A DNA stretch of 64,000 nt from Syntrophobacter fumaroxidans MPOB (GCF_000014965.1 NC_008554.1:4762001-4826000), one strand, 5' to 3'. Counted from the stretch's first letter, positions 19,126 to 29,377 are shown. Program-made: numbers and translations. Notes: generated by a model from the sequence alone, not told the origin.

Positions 19126-19710
19126 GAACCCTCCTCGGGATGAGTGAAGCCGGGTCGGTTGTGTGGCGCGTATCGCTTCTCGTGTCGGAACCCGCGGCGG
19201 AAATGCCCCCTGTTCCCGCGAATGTCCGAGCCGGACCCGCTCGCGCTCGAACCGCCTTGAGACGACCGGGCATCGCCCATCCAGGATACAATTTGTCCGC
19301 GCCGGGTGGCAAGCTTCTTGTGGCTTTGCCGCCGGAGCGCCCGCCGCCCGGTGATGGAGGCCGGCCACGGGAGAAAGCCGCGGATTTACGGCGTTCATGG
19401 TCGCCGCGCCGGGAGGAAGATGCCGAGGGTTTTCGGTGGGCCGGACACGGCGGCAGGGTCCGGGAGATGTCGACACGGGAGCGGACAATACCGGTTCGAG
19501 ACCAACCGGGGTTGTCTCGTGGCAGGGCCGTGCAAACACTGCGGCAAAGCGTCGGCGGGTCGGAGTCATTCCAGGTTGACAGCAGGCATGCCCGGGGGTA
19601 TTTGTGGCGTACAATGCTTCACGGTGCCGGGCGCTCGTTCGCATTGACGCTGCAATCCCCGGTCTGGTCCACCACTTTGACGCTGACTTTGAAGGTGCCG
19701 GAAAAGCAAT
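19126..19710. other. Divergent intergenic region
   Basis: 585 bp between the outer-membrane channel gene (minus) and the TauE/SafE permease (plus). Only short Arg/Gly/Pro-rich frames occur. I see no convincing promoter consensus or inverted repeat. Confidence 0.4.
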
Positions 19711-20478
19711 ATGATCGGTCAGGCCTGGGCGGCGTTTCCCGCCGGGATGTGCATAGCCACCATCGTCATGGTGGTGGGCTTCGGAGGCGGGATCCTGTGG
19801 ATGCCTTTCCTGCTGATCGTGCTGCACTTGCCCACGGATACCGCAATCATCACATCCTTGCTGATCCAGACCGCCGGCACGGGGTCGGGAAGCGTTGCCT
19901 ACACGCTCCAGAAGAAAACCGACAACCGGCTCGCCCTGCTCATGATGAGCATCGCCATTCCGGGAGTCATCGTCGGCGCTTTTTTTGCCCACCGCGTCGT
20001 TCCTTCCAATATCGAAGTCATCATTGGCGCGATATCCCTGGCGACGGCCCTGTTGTTCGCTTCTTCCAACGAGAAGTTTTCGGAGACGGGAGTGGAGCGT
20101 GTGGAGCTCAAACGGGCGGCCGGGCATTCATGGATTGCGGTCGTCATGGCCGTCGCCAGCGGCATGCTGACGCTCAACATCGCCGAGTGGCTCATTCCCG
20201 TGATGCGGAACAAGATGGGCCTCAGGATGAGCAATGCCGTCGCCACGTGCATCGTGCTCACCTGCGGGGAATGTTTTCTCGGCGTGTGGACTCACTATTT
20301 CATGGGTGCGAAACCGGACTGGGCCGTTGCCCTCTGGGGAATACCGGGCGTGATCATCGGAGGTCAAATCGGCCCCAGGCTGGCAAAAGGCATCGATGAG
20401 CGCCTGCTCAAAGAGATTTTCATCTTCATGCTCACACTCATCGGGGTTCACCTGGTGTACAAGTACTTTCCTTTGTGA
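19711..20478 (+). CDS. TauE/SafE family membrane permease
   Basis: A 255-residue integral membrane protein with about eight predicted helices arranged as two similar halves. The glycine-rich first helix pair (MVVGFGGGILWMPFLLI) and the second-half segment GIPGVIIGGQIGPRLAKGI are typical of TauE/SafE (DUF81) transporters, which move sulfite, sulfoacetate or related small sulfur or organic anions. ATG 19711 follows GGAAAAG. It is a single gene closed by a strong hairpin terminator at 20583-20621. The exported ion is unknown. Confidence 0.85.
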   Translation: MIGQAWAAFPAGMCIATIVMVVGFGGGILWMPFLLIVLHLPTDTAIITSLLIQTAGTGSGSVAYTLQKKTDNRLALLMMSIAIPGVIVGAFFAHRVVPSNIEVIIGAISLATALLFASSNEKFSETGVERVELKRAAGHSWIAVVMAVASGMLTLNIAEWLIPVMRNKMGLRMSNAVATCIVLTCGECFLGVWTHYFMGAKPDWAVALWGIPGVIIGGQIGPRLAKGIDERLLKEIFIFMLTLIGVHLVYKYFPL

Positions 20479-20582
20479 CGGAGAAACGGCCGGCGGCAGG
20501 AGGCGTTCCGGTGGGAATCGCCCTGCCGATACCGATCCCCGCGCAAGATCGCGGAATGTGAGCAAGGAAGCATCGGAATGAA

Positions 20583-20621
20583 AAGAGGAGGGCGGCGCCG
20601 GTTCCGCGCCGCCCTCCTCTT
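20583..20621. terminator. Strong bidirectional hairpin terminator
   Basis: A perfect 14-bp GC-rich stem (GAGGAGGGCGGCGC at 20585-20598 with its complement at 20606-20619) around a 7-base loop, extended by two A-T pairs. AAAA at 20581-20584 gives a U-run for minus-strand transcripts. It separates the convergent permease (plus) and MFS transporter (minus). Confidence 0.85.
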
Positions 20622-20661
20622 CAAGCATGCCGCAAAGGCCAATTGAGGCCTTGCCTTGACG

Positions 20662-22005
20662 TCATGCGTCGTCTTTCGTCACCACTTTCGTGTCGGTGGT
20701 GAAGTACATGGCAATCGCGCCAAGAACCAGTGCGATCAGGCAGAGGACGAAAGACATCCGGTAGGCTTCCACGGGGAATTTGTCCCCGACCTTCCCGTAC
20801 CCGTCCAGCACCAGGCCCATGACCGCCTGGAACAAGGCTCCGCCGACGAAGTACCAGATGTTGACCATCCCGTTGGCCGTGGCGATGAAACTGTGCGGTT
20901 GTCCTTCAGCAATGTGCGCATAATTGGGCACGTATGCACCACAGAAAAAGCCCATGATGAACAGGATGGCGTAGAACCAATTGACGGGGAGCGAATCCGG
21001 CCAGATGATGACCGGCAGCCAGGTGAGCGCATAGATGACGATGCCGTAAAGGGAGGTCTTTCGTCGCGACTTCAGTACCCGGTCGGACACCCAGCCGGCG
21101 GTCAGGCAGCCCAGCGCCATGCCGATGGGCCAGAACATGAGCACATTGGCGGCGGTCTGCTTGGGCATGCCGTAGATCTGCTGCAGGTAGGGGATGCACC
21201 AGAGCCCCTGGAAGCCCATCACCGTGCCGTAGATCATGAACGCGTATACGGCGATGAGCCAGTAGTTCCTCATTTTGAAGAGCTTGCCCAGGTTTTCCTT
21301 GAAAGACACCTTGACTCCCGCCTGCTGGTAGTATTGAACGCCATCGATGTCCGAAACGGTGGGATAGCCCTTATCGGCGGGTTTGTTCCTCAGGATGACG
21401 AAATTCAATATTGCCAGGATGACCATGAAGGCGCCAAGCCAGAAGAACGAGTAGCGCCAGCCCACGAGGCCCACAAGGAAGGCCAGGGGAGCGGACGCCA
21501 GGACGGCCCCGGCGTTGCCCCAGGTGAGCATCATGCCCGTCAGGGTCGAAAATTCGTTGGGGCGAAACCAGTTGGCGAGGATTCTCATGCAGGGGATCCA
21601 CACCACGGCCACTCCGACGCCCATCAGGAAACGGCCGAATACGATCACGCCGAAGCTCTGAGCCAACCCGAACAAGGCGGTTCCGACGGCTGCGATGATG
21701 AAAAACGTGCCCACCGAAAACCGGGGACCGAGATAGTCCGAAAGTATCCCCGAAGGGATTTGCATCGCCGCGTAGGGATAAAAGTACATGGAAGACAGAA
21801 TACCGAGGCTCGTCGCGGTCAGCCCGAATTCCTTCATCAATTCGGGGGCCACAACGGCCGGCGCGACGCGATCGAAGTAGACAAAAATGTAGGTGAGCAA
21901 CAACATCCCGTAGCAAATCCAACGGTAGCGAAGCATTCTTTTCGCCAACTCGTGGATTTGCGTTTGCGTGGTGCCGATTTCGGCTGCGAATTGACTCACT
22001 GGCAT
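20662..22005 (-). CDS. MFS transporter
   Basis: A 447-residue inner-membrane carrier with twelve predicted helices and a ~25-residue cytoplasmic N terminus. The conserved loop 2-3 motif appears as GILSDYLGPRFSVG, and helix 4 as GRFLMGVGVAVVWIP. The closest feel is the anion:cation symporter/organic-acid branch. It is the last gene of the minus-strand CoA-transferase/acyl-CoA dehydrogenase/ETF/FixCX series, 180 bp after fixX, so it plausibly imports the carboxylic acid that the operon oxidises. Substrate identity is inference. The terminator at 20583-20621 lies just downstream. Confidence 0.85.
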   Translation of the reverse strand: MPVSQFAAEIGTTQTQIHELAKRMLRYRWICYGMLLLTYIFVYFDRVAPAVVAPELMKEFGLTATSLGILSSMYFYPYAAMQIPSGILSDYLGPRFSVGTFFIIAAVGTALFGLAQSFGVIVFGRFLMGVGVAVVWIPCMRILANWFRPNEFSTLTGMMLTWGNAGAVLASAPLAFLVGLVGWRYSFFWLGAFMVILAILNFVILRNKPADKGYPTVSDIDGVQYYQQAGVKVSFKENLGKLFKMRNYWLIAVYAFMIYGTVMGFQGLWCIPYLQQIYGMPKQTAANVLMFWPIGMALGCLTAGWVSDRVLKSRRKTSLYGIVIYALTWLPVIIWPDSLPVNWFYAILFIMGFFCGAYVPNYAHIAEGQPHSFIATANGMVNIWYFVGGALFQAVMGLVLDGYGKVGDKFPVEAYRMSFVLCLIALVLGAIAMYFTTDTKVVTKDDA

Positions 22006-22185
22006 ACCCTCCGTAGAATGAGATTGTCGCTTGGAACGTTCCGAAGTCGGAGAGACCTCGGATGCGAAGACGAATTGTCACCAAAGGGCTCCATTGGATC
22101 GGACCTCCACCCCGGGATCCGTCAAAGGGCTCCTGCTTGTTTGCTCCCGGATTTCCCGGTTCGAACCTGCCGGCACGGCCGGCCG

Positions 22186-22473
22186 TCATCCATAGCGGAA
22201 GTGGACTCCGAAACCTCCGCGCGGATAGTTCCAGTCGATGGCGGAGCCGGCGTTGGGGCAGGCCACGCGGCACGTGCCGCACTCCAGGCACCCGGCGTAA
22301 TCGAAGCTCAGCGCGCCGTCCTTGACGCTGTAGAGCCCGGCCGGACATGCCCAGGTGCAAGGCTTGTCCGGGCATGACGCGCAAACCTCCCGGTTCACCT
22401 TGATGTGCGCCTCCTCGTCATCCACCACGAACTTGTTCATTCCCAGCAACTGTTCGATGCTCAAGCGTTTCAC
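22186..22473 (-). CDS. fixX: Ferredoxin-like protein FixX
   Basis: A 95-residue iron-sulfur protein that partners FixC in passing electrons from ETF to the quinone pool. It has two cysteine groups, CASCPDKPCTWACP and CLECGTCRVACP, and the family ending WNYPRGGFGVHFRYG. The GTG start at 22473 overlaps the fixC stop (GTGA) and has AAGGAG about 9 bases upstream, so translation is coupled. The length matches FixX and ETF-QO ferredoxin domains. The first group is a CxxCxxxxC type, so one cluster may be degenerate; a single [4Fe-4S] is usual for FixX. Confidence 0.92.
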   Translation of the reverse strand: MKRLSIEQLLGMNKFVVDDEEAHIKVNREVCASCPDKPCTWACPAGLYSVKDGALSFDYAGCLECGTCRVACPNAGSAIDWNYPRGGFGVHFRYG

Positions 22474-23765
22474 AGGCCTCTCGCTCCTTTCCAGCCGTCG
22501 AGGGCCAGTTGCCCCAGGCCGATTCCGCTCGCCCGGATCCGGTCGTAAATTTTCCGGGCAAGCCGTGCCGGCGGCTTGCCGTCCACCGTGAACAACTCGC
22601 TCGCAAGGCCCGTGACAAGTTTCGGGTATTGGTTGAACATACGTTTGTTTTCCAAAATCTCCGGCGCACTCCGGTAGGCTTCCAGGTCCCTGAGGACGAA
22701 GCTTTCCCGCAGCAACTCCCGGTAGCGGCAAAGACCGTTGCGGGAAAAATCGTTATGCGCCTTCGCCTCCATCACCGCCCGCGCGGCCGCCTCCCCCGAG
22801 GCGACGGCAAAGTCCATGCCCCGCACTGTATAACCAAGGTTGAGCACGAAGCCCGCGGCATCCCCGGCAACCAATATCCCGTCGCCGAACAACTCGGGCA
22901 TCATCCCCAGCCCCGCCTCGGGCACCAGGTGCGCCGAATACTCGGCTTCCCGCCCCCCTTCGATCAAAGGGGCGATGTGCGGGCTGCTCTTGAAGTCCTC
23001 GAGGGCCTCCGCCGGCTTCATCCGGCAGCGACTAAGCTCCGCGACGTTGAAGACCAGCCCCAGGGAAATGCTGTTCTTGTTGGTGTAGAGAAAACCGCCT
23101 CCCTGGACTCCCCCGGAACAGTCCCCCACGAACAGTTGCGCCGCGCCGTGGAAGTCGTCGACCTGGAAGCGCTCGTTGATGGTCTGCGCGGGCAGCTCGA
23201 TGATCTGCTTGACCCCCGTGGCCACCTGGCGCGCCGAAAAAGGCCCGGCAAGGCCCGCCTTCCGGGCCAGGACCGAATTGACCCCGTCTGCCGCGATCAC
23301 CACGTCGGCCATCATTTCATCTTCCCCGGCCCGGATGCCCACGACCCGGCCGTTTTCAAACACCAGGTCGTCGACCCGGATTCCGCACGCCAGAAGCGCT
23401 CCCGCCTCCTCCGCCTTCGCGGCGAGCCATGCGTCGAATTCGGCCCGCAGCAGCGTGAAGGAATGACAGCCGGGACCGGCCCACTCCGAATCCCGACAGG
23501 CGACCGATACCGAACGCTCGCCGTCGAGGAACGTGATGAGCTCGCGCTCAACGCAGCGCTCCACCGGAGCCTCTGTCCAGAATTCCGGAATGATCCGGTT
23601 CAACGCGTGACTGTACATGCGCCCGCCGTACATGTTCTTGCAGCCCGGAGCGGTTCCCCGCTCCACCAGGATCACCTCGTGCCCCTCACGGGCCAAAAGG
23701 TATGCGGCCGTACTGCCGGCGGGACCGGCCCCGACCACTATTGCGGTGGTTTTGTCTTCTGCCAT
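22470..23765 (-). CDS. fixC: Electron-transfer flavoprotein:quinone oxidoreductase FixC
   Basis: A 431-residue FAD enzyme that takes electrons from EtfAB and, with FixX, delivers them to quinone. Visible are the dinucleotide motif VVGAGPAGSTAA (11-21), the ERG/GGRMYSHALNRIIP region, the ADGVNSVLARKAGL motif and the C-terminal GDAAGFVLNLGYTVRGMDFAVASG. ATG 23765 with AAGGTG is preferred to a GTG at 23774. It overlaps fixX by 4 bases. Residues 1 to about 111 have a diverged second copy at the start of the neighbouring chimeric gene. Confidence 0.94.
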   Translation of the reverse strand: MAEDKTTAIVVGAGPAGSTAAYLLAREGHEVILVERGTAPGCKNMYGGRMYSHALNRIIPEFWTEAPVERCVERELITFLDGERSVSVACRDSEWAGPGCHSFTLLRAEFDAWLAAKAEEAGALLACGIRVDDLVFENGRVVGIRAGEDEMMADVVIAADGVNSVLARKAGLAGPFSARQVATGVKQIIELPAQTINERFQVDDFHGAAQLFVGDCSGGVQGGGFLYTNKNSISLGLVFNVAELSRCRMKPAEALEDFKSSPHIAPLIEGGREAEYSAHLVPEAGLGMMPELFGDGILVAGDAAGFVLNLGYTVRGMDFAVASGEAAARAVMEAKAHNDFSRNGLCRYRELLRESFVLRDLEAYRSAPEILENKRMFNQYPKLVTGLASELFTVDGKPPARLARKIYDRIRASGIGLGQLALDGWKGARGL

Positions 23766-23782
23766 TTTCGGCACCTTACTTT

Positions 23783-24784
23783 CTAGTTTCTCGAGTTCCC
23801 TCCGAGCTCGGAGATCAGCAAGGCAAAGACGCCGAAAAGATCTCCGATGATCCCATACTCGGTTTCAATCCCCTCCGAAGCCGCTCCGAAGCCCTGCATG
23901 CCGGAAAGGACGCATCCATCATCGTCTCGATTCGGAGCGCACGGCCGGCGGGACACGCCCACGGCGATGAGAAGGTCCGGCCTGATCGACGTTGAGGGCG
24001 CACAGCCCCGCGAATCCTTGATCGATTGTGAAAGGGCGCCGACCATCGATTTGAATCCTTCGGCATCACCGGCCTGCCGTGCTTTCCGAAGTGTTCCGGT
24101 TTTTTTGCGGCGGAGCAGGTTTCCGGCCGTCGCCGTATCTCGCGCACCGTCACACACAGGACGGGAAAATGAAGCGAATTGCGTCGCAGGGTCGGTCCGG
24201 TCCCGGGTGAAGGGCCGGCACACCGCGCCGTTAAGGGCGACGCCTGCAATCCGTGGCGGTGCGGTGCAGATGATCCTGCGCACTTCACCCCCTCCGAAGA
24301 GCAGGTGTTGCAGAAGCGAAAATGCGAGGCTCCCATCGAATTGAAAACTCTCGCAGTCTCCCTGGAACGACACGTCGAGGTGAGCCGCGATGTGGGTGAT
24401 GAGCTTCCGGCCGCGCGGCGTACCTCCAACCACGAACACCTGGCGGTCTTCGGTGCGCGTACTGTCCGCCCTGAAATAGTAAGGGGACGTCACCCGGACA
24501 ATGTCGGGACAGCTCACGCAAACGCTGCGCCTGCCGCTCACCAGGGTGATGTGACGCTCGGAAACGGGCCGGTTCCCGGCCGTGTGTGGACCCCGCTCGG
24601 GCGGAGACCGCCACCCGGGCCATTCGCTTGCCCGGCCGCCGAGCACATTGCCGTTCGAAACCGCCCCCTTATCGACAAAGACGACCTGGCAGCCCTCCTT
24701 GGCCAGGAAGAAGGCGGCCGTGATTCCCGGAGCTCCCGGGCCCACAATGATCGCCGCAAATCTGCCTTCGATCGGATAGCGCAT
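23783..24784 (-). CDS. FixC::EtfA chimeric protein, diverged
   Basis: A 333-residue frame that joins two different neighbours. Residues 1-112 resemble FixC 1-111 (nucleotide motif GPGAPG at 15-20, then ERHITLVSGRRSVCVSC matching ERELITFLDGERSVSVAC). Residues 113-333 resemble EtfA from about residue 81 to the end (FVVGGTPRGRKL matching ILIGATQRGKEM; EYGIIGDLF matching DYGIVGDLY). It lies exactly between etfA and fixC, 10 bp after etfA. The FAD site of the EtfA part is damaged: the GVSGQIQH and AINKDE segments of true EtfA are not recognisable. The frame is intact and the ATG good, so it may still be translated, perhaps without ETF activity. See findings for the tandem-duplication reading. Confidence 0.75.
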   Translation of the reverse strand: MRYPIEGRFAAIIVGPGAPGITAAFFLAKEGCQVVFVDKGAVSNGNVLGGRASEWPGWRSPPERGPHTAGNRPVSERHITLVSGRRSVCVSCPDIVRVTSPYYFRADSTRTEDRQVFVVGGTPRGRKLITHIAAHLDVSFQGDCESFQFDGSLAFSLLQHLLFGGGEVRRIICTAPPRIAGVALNGAVCRPFTRDRTDPATQFASFSRPVCDGARDTATAGNLLRRKKTGTLRKARQAGDAEGFKSMVGALSQSIKDSRGCAPSTSIRPDLLIAVGVSRRPCAPNRDDDGCVLSGMQGFGAASEGIETEYGIIGDLFGVFALLISELGGNSRN

Positions 24785-24794
24785 GGTGCCCGCC

Positions 24795-25754
24795 TCAGTG
24801 TTTCAGGGTTTTCTTGAGCTCGTCGATGAGGATCGGGACGACCTGGTAGAGGTCCCCCACGATGCCGTAATCGGCGGCCTCGAAGATGGGCGCGTTTTCA
24901 TCCTTGTTGATGGCAAGGATCACCCTGCTGTCCCGGATTCCGGTCACGTGCTGGATCTGGCCGGACACACCCACTCCCACGTAGAGCTGCGGTTTGATCT
25001 TTTTGCCCGAGATGCCCAGGTAGACCTCCTCGGGCAGCCAGCGCAACTCCTCGGCGACGGGCCGCGAACAGGCGAGCTCGCCCCCGAGGGCGTCCGCAAG
25101 GTCGCGGGCAAGCTTCACATCCTCCTTCTTCTCGATCCCGCGGCCCACGCAGACCACGATCTTGGCCTCCGTGACGTCCACGCTCCCTCGCGCCGCGGGC
25201 GTGCGATGGAGCACCTTGACGGGCGAGGAGGGCGCTGCGGCCAGCGAGCGGATGGTTCCTTTTGCGTCGTCCTCGCCGGCCGGGGCCGGCTCGAACGCCC
25301 GCGCCGCAATCGTGGCCATTTGCGGGCGCGTGGTGCAAACCACCTTCTGCACCCCCGCGCCTCCGTACATCAGCCGTTCCATGACCAGGCGCCCGCTCCC
25401 CGCGTCCACCTCGAACCCCGCGCAGTTGCTGCACAGCCCCGTATCGAGCCGCGCCGAAAGCCGCGCGGCCATTTCCTTGCCCCGCTGCGTGGCCCCGATC
25501 AGGATCACGTCCGGTTCCTCTTGTGCGGCCGCCTGCGCCAGAACGGGGACATAGGCTTCCAGTCCCTGGTCCGGGGCGAGCCCCGGCAGCACGAACACCT
25601 CCCGCGCGCCGTGCGCCAGGTAGCGCCGCGCAAGCTCCTCGTCCGGGGCAAACGCGACCGGATGCACGCCCAGCTGTTCGGCCACCTTCCTCCCCGCGCA
25701 CAAAAGCTCCAGGGTGTGCTCGGCTCCTTCGGCGAAAACCCAGATTCCTGCCAT
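24795..25754 (-). CDS. etfA: Electron transfer flavoprotein, alpha subunit
   Basis: A 319-residue FAD-binding subunit (FixB type) that, with EtfB, carries electrons from acyl-CoA dehydrogenase to FixCX. The N-terminal domain (IWVFAEG, VILIGATQRGKEMAARLSA) and the C-terminal FAD domain (LYVGVGVSGQIQHVTGIRDS, AINKDENAPIFEAADYGIVGD) are complete. It follows etfB by 15 bp and precedes the chimeric gene by 10 bp, all on the minus strand. Confidence 0.95.
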   Translation of the reverse strand: MAGIWVFAEGAEHTLELLCAGRKVAEQLGVHPVAFAPDEELARRYLAHGAREVFVLPGLAPDQGLEAYVPVLAQAAAQEEPDVILIGATQRGKEMAARLSARLDTGLCSNCAGFEVDAGSGRLVMERLMYGGAGVQKVVCTTRPQMATIAARAFEPAPAGEDDAKGTIRSLAAAPSSPVKVLHRTPAARGSVDVTEAKIVVCVGRGIEKKEDVKLARDLADALGGELACSRPVAEELRWLPEEVYLGISGKKIKPQLYVGVGVSGQIQHVTGIRDSRVILAINKDENAPIFEAADYGIVGDLYQVVPILIDELKKTLKH

Positions 25755-25769
25755 TTTCTCACCACTCCT

Positions 25770-26543
25770 TCAACCGATCGCGCCTTCCTTCAAGAGAGCG
25801 TCGACCACCGAGCGAATCTCCTCGGCTCCCGCCCCGAATCTCAGGCGCTTGCGTTCCATCGTGGCCGCGACCACCCCCATGGTCTTCAACCGTTCGGCCG
25901 GCATGCCTCCCAGCCGCTCCGGCGTGAGCTGTTCCACCGGCTTTTTGGCCGCTCCCAGGACCTGTTTCAGGCTCGGAATGCGCGGCGTGTTGATGTCCGG
26001 CAAAACCGTGATCAGCCCGGGCAGCGGGACGGACACCACCTCGATGCCCTCCTCGAGCTTGCGTTCGGCGATTACCCTGTTCTCCCCCTCCACGTACGTG
26101 AGCTTGTTCACGTAGGTTGCGCACGCGATGCCAAGCTTCTCGGCGAGGGCGGGCCCCACTTGCTGTGCGTACAGATCGCTTGAGCCTTCCCCGCACAGGA
26201 TCAGGTCGAACTCGACAAACGATCCGATGGCTGCGGCCAGCAATCCGGTCGTCCGGGCCGGTTCCAGGTCGGCAAAAGATGGATCGTTGACGAAAACGGC
26301 CCGGTCCGGACCCCGGGAAAGAACGTCCTTGAGGCAGTTCTTTGCCGAGGCCGGAGCCACCGTCACGGCCGTCACGCTCGCTCCGTGCTGTTCCTGCAGG
26401 CGCATCGCCTCCTCCACCGCGTTGCGGTCGTAGGGGCTGATCTTAAAAGCCGCGCGTTCCAGGAGCAGCTTGCGGTTGGGGGCGTCCACCCGGATGTCCG
26501 CCTCGTCGATTACCCATTTGAAGCACGCGATAACCTTGAGCAT
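25770..26543 (-). CDS. etfB: Electron transfer flavoprotein, beta subunit
   Basis: A 257-residue partner of EtfA (FixA type). It begins MLKVIACFKWVIDEADIRVD and has YDRNAVEEAMRLQEQHG, the CGEGSSDLYAQQVGPALAEKLG stretch and the VSVPLPGLITVLPDINTPRIPS loop typical of the family. It lies 21 bp after the acyl-CoA dehydrogenase gene, its likely electron donor. Whether this ETF is a simple or bifurcating type cannot be settled here, but the FixCX partners point to a membrane quinone route. Confidence 0.95.
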   Translation of the reverse strand: MLKVIACFKWVIDEADIRVDAPNRKLLLERAAFKISPYDRNAVEEAMRLQEQHGASVTAVTVAPASAKNCLKDVLSRGPDRAVFVNDPSFADLEPARTTGLLAAAIGSFVEFDLILCGEGSSDLYAQQVGPALAEKLGIACATYVNKLTYVEGENRVIAERKLEEGIEVVSVPLPGLITVLPDINTPRIPSLKQVLGAAKKPVEQLTPERLGGMPAERLKTMGVVAATMERKRLRFGAGAEEIRSVVDALLKEGAIG

Positions 26544-26564
26544 GGCTTGCCCTTCCCGTTTCCA

Positions 26565-27704
<1,140 letters not shown>

Positions 27705-27776
27705 GATCCGCTCCCCTCGGTAATTGGATTCCGAAACGTTGACGGGACAACCCTTCAACCCGGACATTGAGGACTG

Positions 27777-27809
27777 CGGGCGGGGCGGCGCTGCACTGCG
27801 CCCCGCCCG
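27777..27809. terminator. Perfect GC hairpin between dehydratase-like and dehydrogenase genes
   Basis: CGGGCGGGGCG at 27777-27787 pairs perfectly with 27799-27809 around an 11-base loop that itself can pair. It lies in the 144-bp gap inside the catabolic series. No U-run follows on the minus strand, so partial termination or mRNA stabilisation is as likely as full termination. Confidence 0.5.
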
Positions 27810-27848
27810 AGTGGTACAATCCCTTCGGTTCTTTTCCGGCCGATCCCG

Positions 27849-29312
27849 CTATTTCTTCTTTTCGGGTTCGGGCACTTCCTCGGTGATGCCCGCGATTTTG
27901 CGCGCGTAGTCGGCGAATTCATTGACCGGCGTGAAGGCCCTGACCACCAGCTTCGCCCCGTCGGGCGAGCCTCCGCCGTGCATGCAGCCCGGCACTCCCG
28001 CCCCCAGGGTCAGCCATTCCGAGAGCCGGGCCGCCCGCGCCCTCGTCTCCGCGCTGAACTTCGCGCTGGCCTGCAGCGCCTTGCGCACCAGGTGACCGTA
28101 CTTGGGGTCGTTGAAATCTTTGGAGGATGGAAAACATCCGGTTTCCACCACCCCGCCTCCGATGTCCTGGCACAGTCGCTTGGTCTCGTAGGGGAGCGTC
28201 GCCACGTGCACCTTGTTGGTGTGAGCCGTGAGCGAATCCGCCACCCACATTCCTCCAGGTCCCTTCTTGCCCAGGGCCATGGCGCCGATGCCCATGCAAT
28301 ACGTCGTTTCGTTGTTCACGGCCATTTCCACCATCTTGGCGCTGAAGGTTGCCGCCGCCAGACCGTTGGTGCGGGCCATCAACGCCCCCGCCCCGATCAT
28401 CACGTCCCCCTGCCCGGCCACGCAGGCCCCGATGCAGGCCCGGTAGTTGGCCGTGAAGTACTCGATAACCTTCCCGGCAAACTTGGCTTCCTGGCACATG
28501 AATACCCGCTCGTTGGGCACGAAGCAGTCCTGGAAGAAAAGAAACGCCTGGGTGATCCCCATCTCCGGAATGTCGAACCCGTCTTCCATTTCCCGCGTGT
28601 CGCTGGGCCGGCGCGTCTCCACGATGGTCAGCCCTTCGATGTCCCGGGGCACCACCACCACCACCGCGTAGTCCTTGTCCTCATCCCGGTACCCGCTGCC
28701 GGGCAGAATGAAAATCTCGTTGGATGCCGCCACGCCGCAAATCATCGCCTTGGTGCCGCTGATCACGATCCCGTCCTTGCGCACTTCCTTGACGTGCACG
28801 TTGCTGTCCGGGTCGGCCTGCTGCGAGGGCCGAAGCGAGCGGTCCCCCTTGGCGTCCGTCAGTGCCCCCGCCACCACCAGCCCCTTCTCCTGGGCGCCCA
28901 GAATCCACTTCTTGAGCCGCTCCTGGTAGTGCGTCCCGCATTCCTTGTCGATGAGCGCCGTCACGTTCCACATCACGTTCTGGGCGTTCCACCCCACGCA
29001 CAAGCCCCCGTTGCACGAGCCCGTGAACCGGTACATCCAGCGCTTGAGCTTGGAATTGCCCATGATGTCCTCAAGGGTCTCCATCATGGAGTTCCACCGG
29101 TGGATCTTCTCCCCCGTGAAGCTCGACACCGTCGAGAAATCCTGCGCGTACTTGGGGTCATGAGAGGCGTCGAATCCCCGGGCGTGGCTTTCCACTGTCC
29201 TGCGCGTGGCCGCATGCGCGGTCACGTCCTCGATCAGCTCCCCGAACTTGTAAATGTTGGGGCGCATCCCCTTCAGTGACTTCAGGTAATCGGCTCTGGT
29301 CTTCAGTCCCAT
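27849..29312 (-). CDS. 4-hydroxybutyryl-CoA dehydratase / 4-HPA hydroxylase-family flavoprotein
   Basis: A 487-residue FAD protein of the family that includes 4-hydroxybutyryl-CoA dehydratase (AbfD). Shared blocks include GALTDAKGDRSLRPSQQ, PRDIEGLTIVETRRPSDTR, FVPNERVFMCQE and GAGVPGCMHGGGSPDGAKL. AbfD binds [4Fe-4S] through Cys99, Cys103, His292 and Cys299. Here the matching region has Cys100 and Cys105 (one residue wider), Tyr290 where His is expected, an extra Cys293, and Cys297. It may therefore be a related enzyme with altered or absent cluster rather than a true AbfD. ATG 29312 has GGAG upstream. It sits between a CoA-transferase and an acyl-CoA dehydrogenase, which supports a CoA-ester substrate. 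Confidence 0.75.
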   Translation of the reverse strand: MGLKTRADYLKSLKGMRPNIYKFGELIEDVTAHAATRRTVESHARGFDASHDPKYAQDFSTVSSFTGEKIHRWNSMMETLEDIMGNSKLKRWMYRFTGSCNGGLCVGWNAQNVMWNVTALIDKECGTHYQERLKKWILGAQEKGLVVAGALTDAKGDRSLRPSQQADPDSNVHVKEVRKDGIVISGTKAMICGVAASNEIFILPGSGYRDEDKDYAVVVVVPRDIEGLTIVETRRPSDTREMEDGFDIPEMGITQAFLFFQDCFVPNERVFMCQEAKFAGKVIEYFTANYRACIGACVAGQGDVMIGAGALMARTNGLAAATFSAKMVEMAVNNETTYCMGIGAMALGKKGPGGMWVADSLTAHTNKVHVATLPYETKRLCQDIGGGVVETGCFPSSKDFNDPKYGHLVRKALQASAKFSAETRARAARLSEWLTLGAGVPGCMHGGGSPDGAKLVVRAFTPVNEFADYARKIAGITEEVPEPEKKK

Positions 29313-29377
29313 TTGCTTTACTCCTTGTCCGTGCGTTGTGTGCTCCGACTTCCACCCCGCCAACTTCCGCTTCGGTA

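Noticed and set aside
17416-20127. A 903-codon minus frame for the outer-membrane efflux protein
   Set aside because: The first ~334 codons are antisense to the TauE/SafE gene and intergenic DNA; the ribosome site and lipoprotein signal place the start at 19125.
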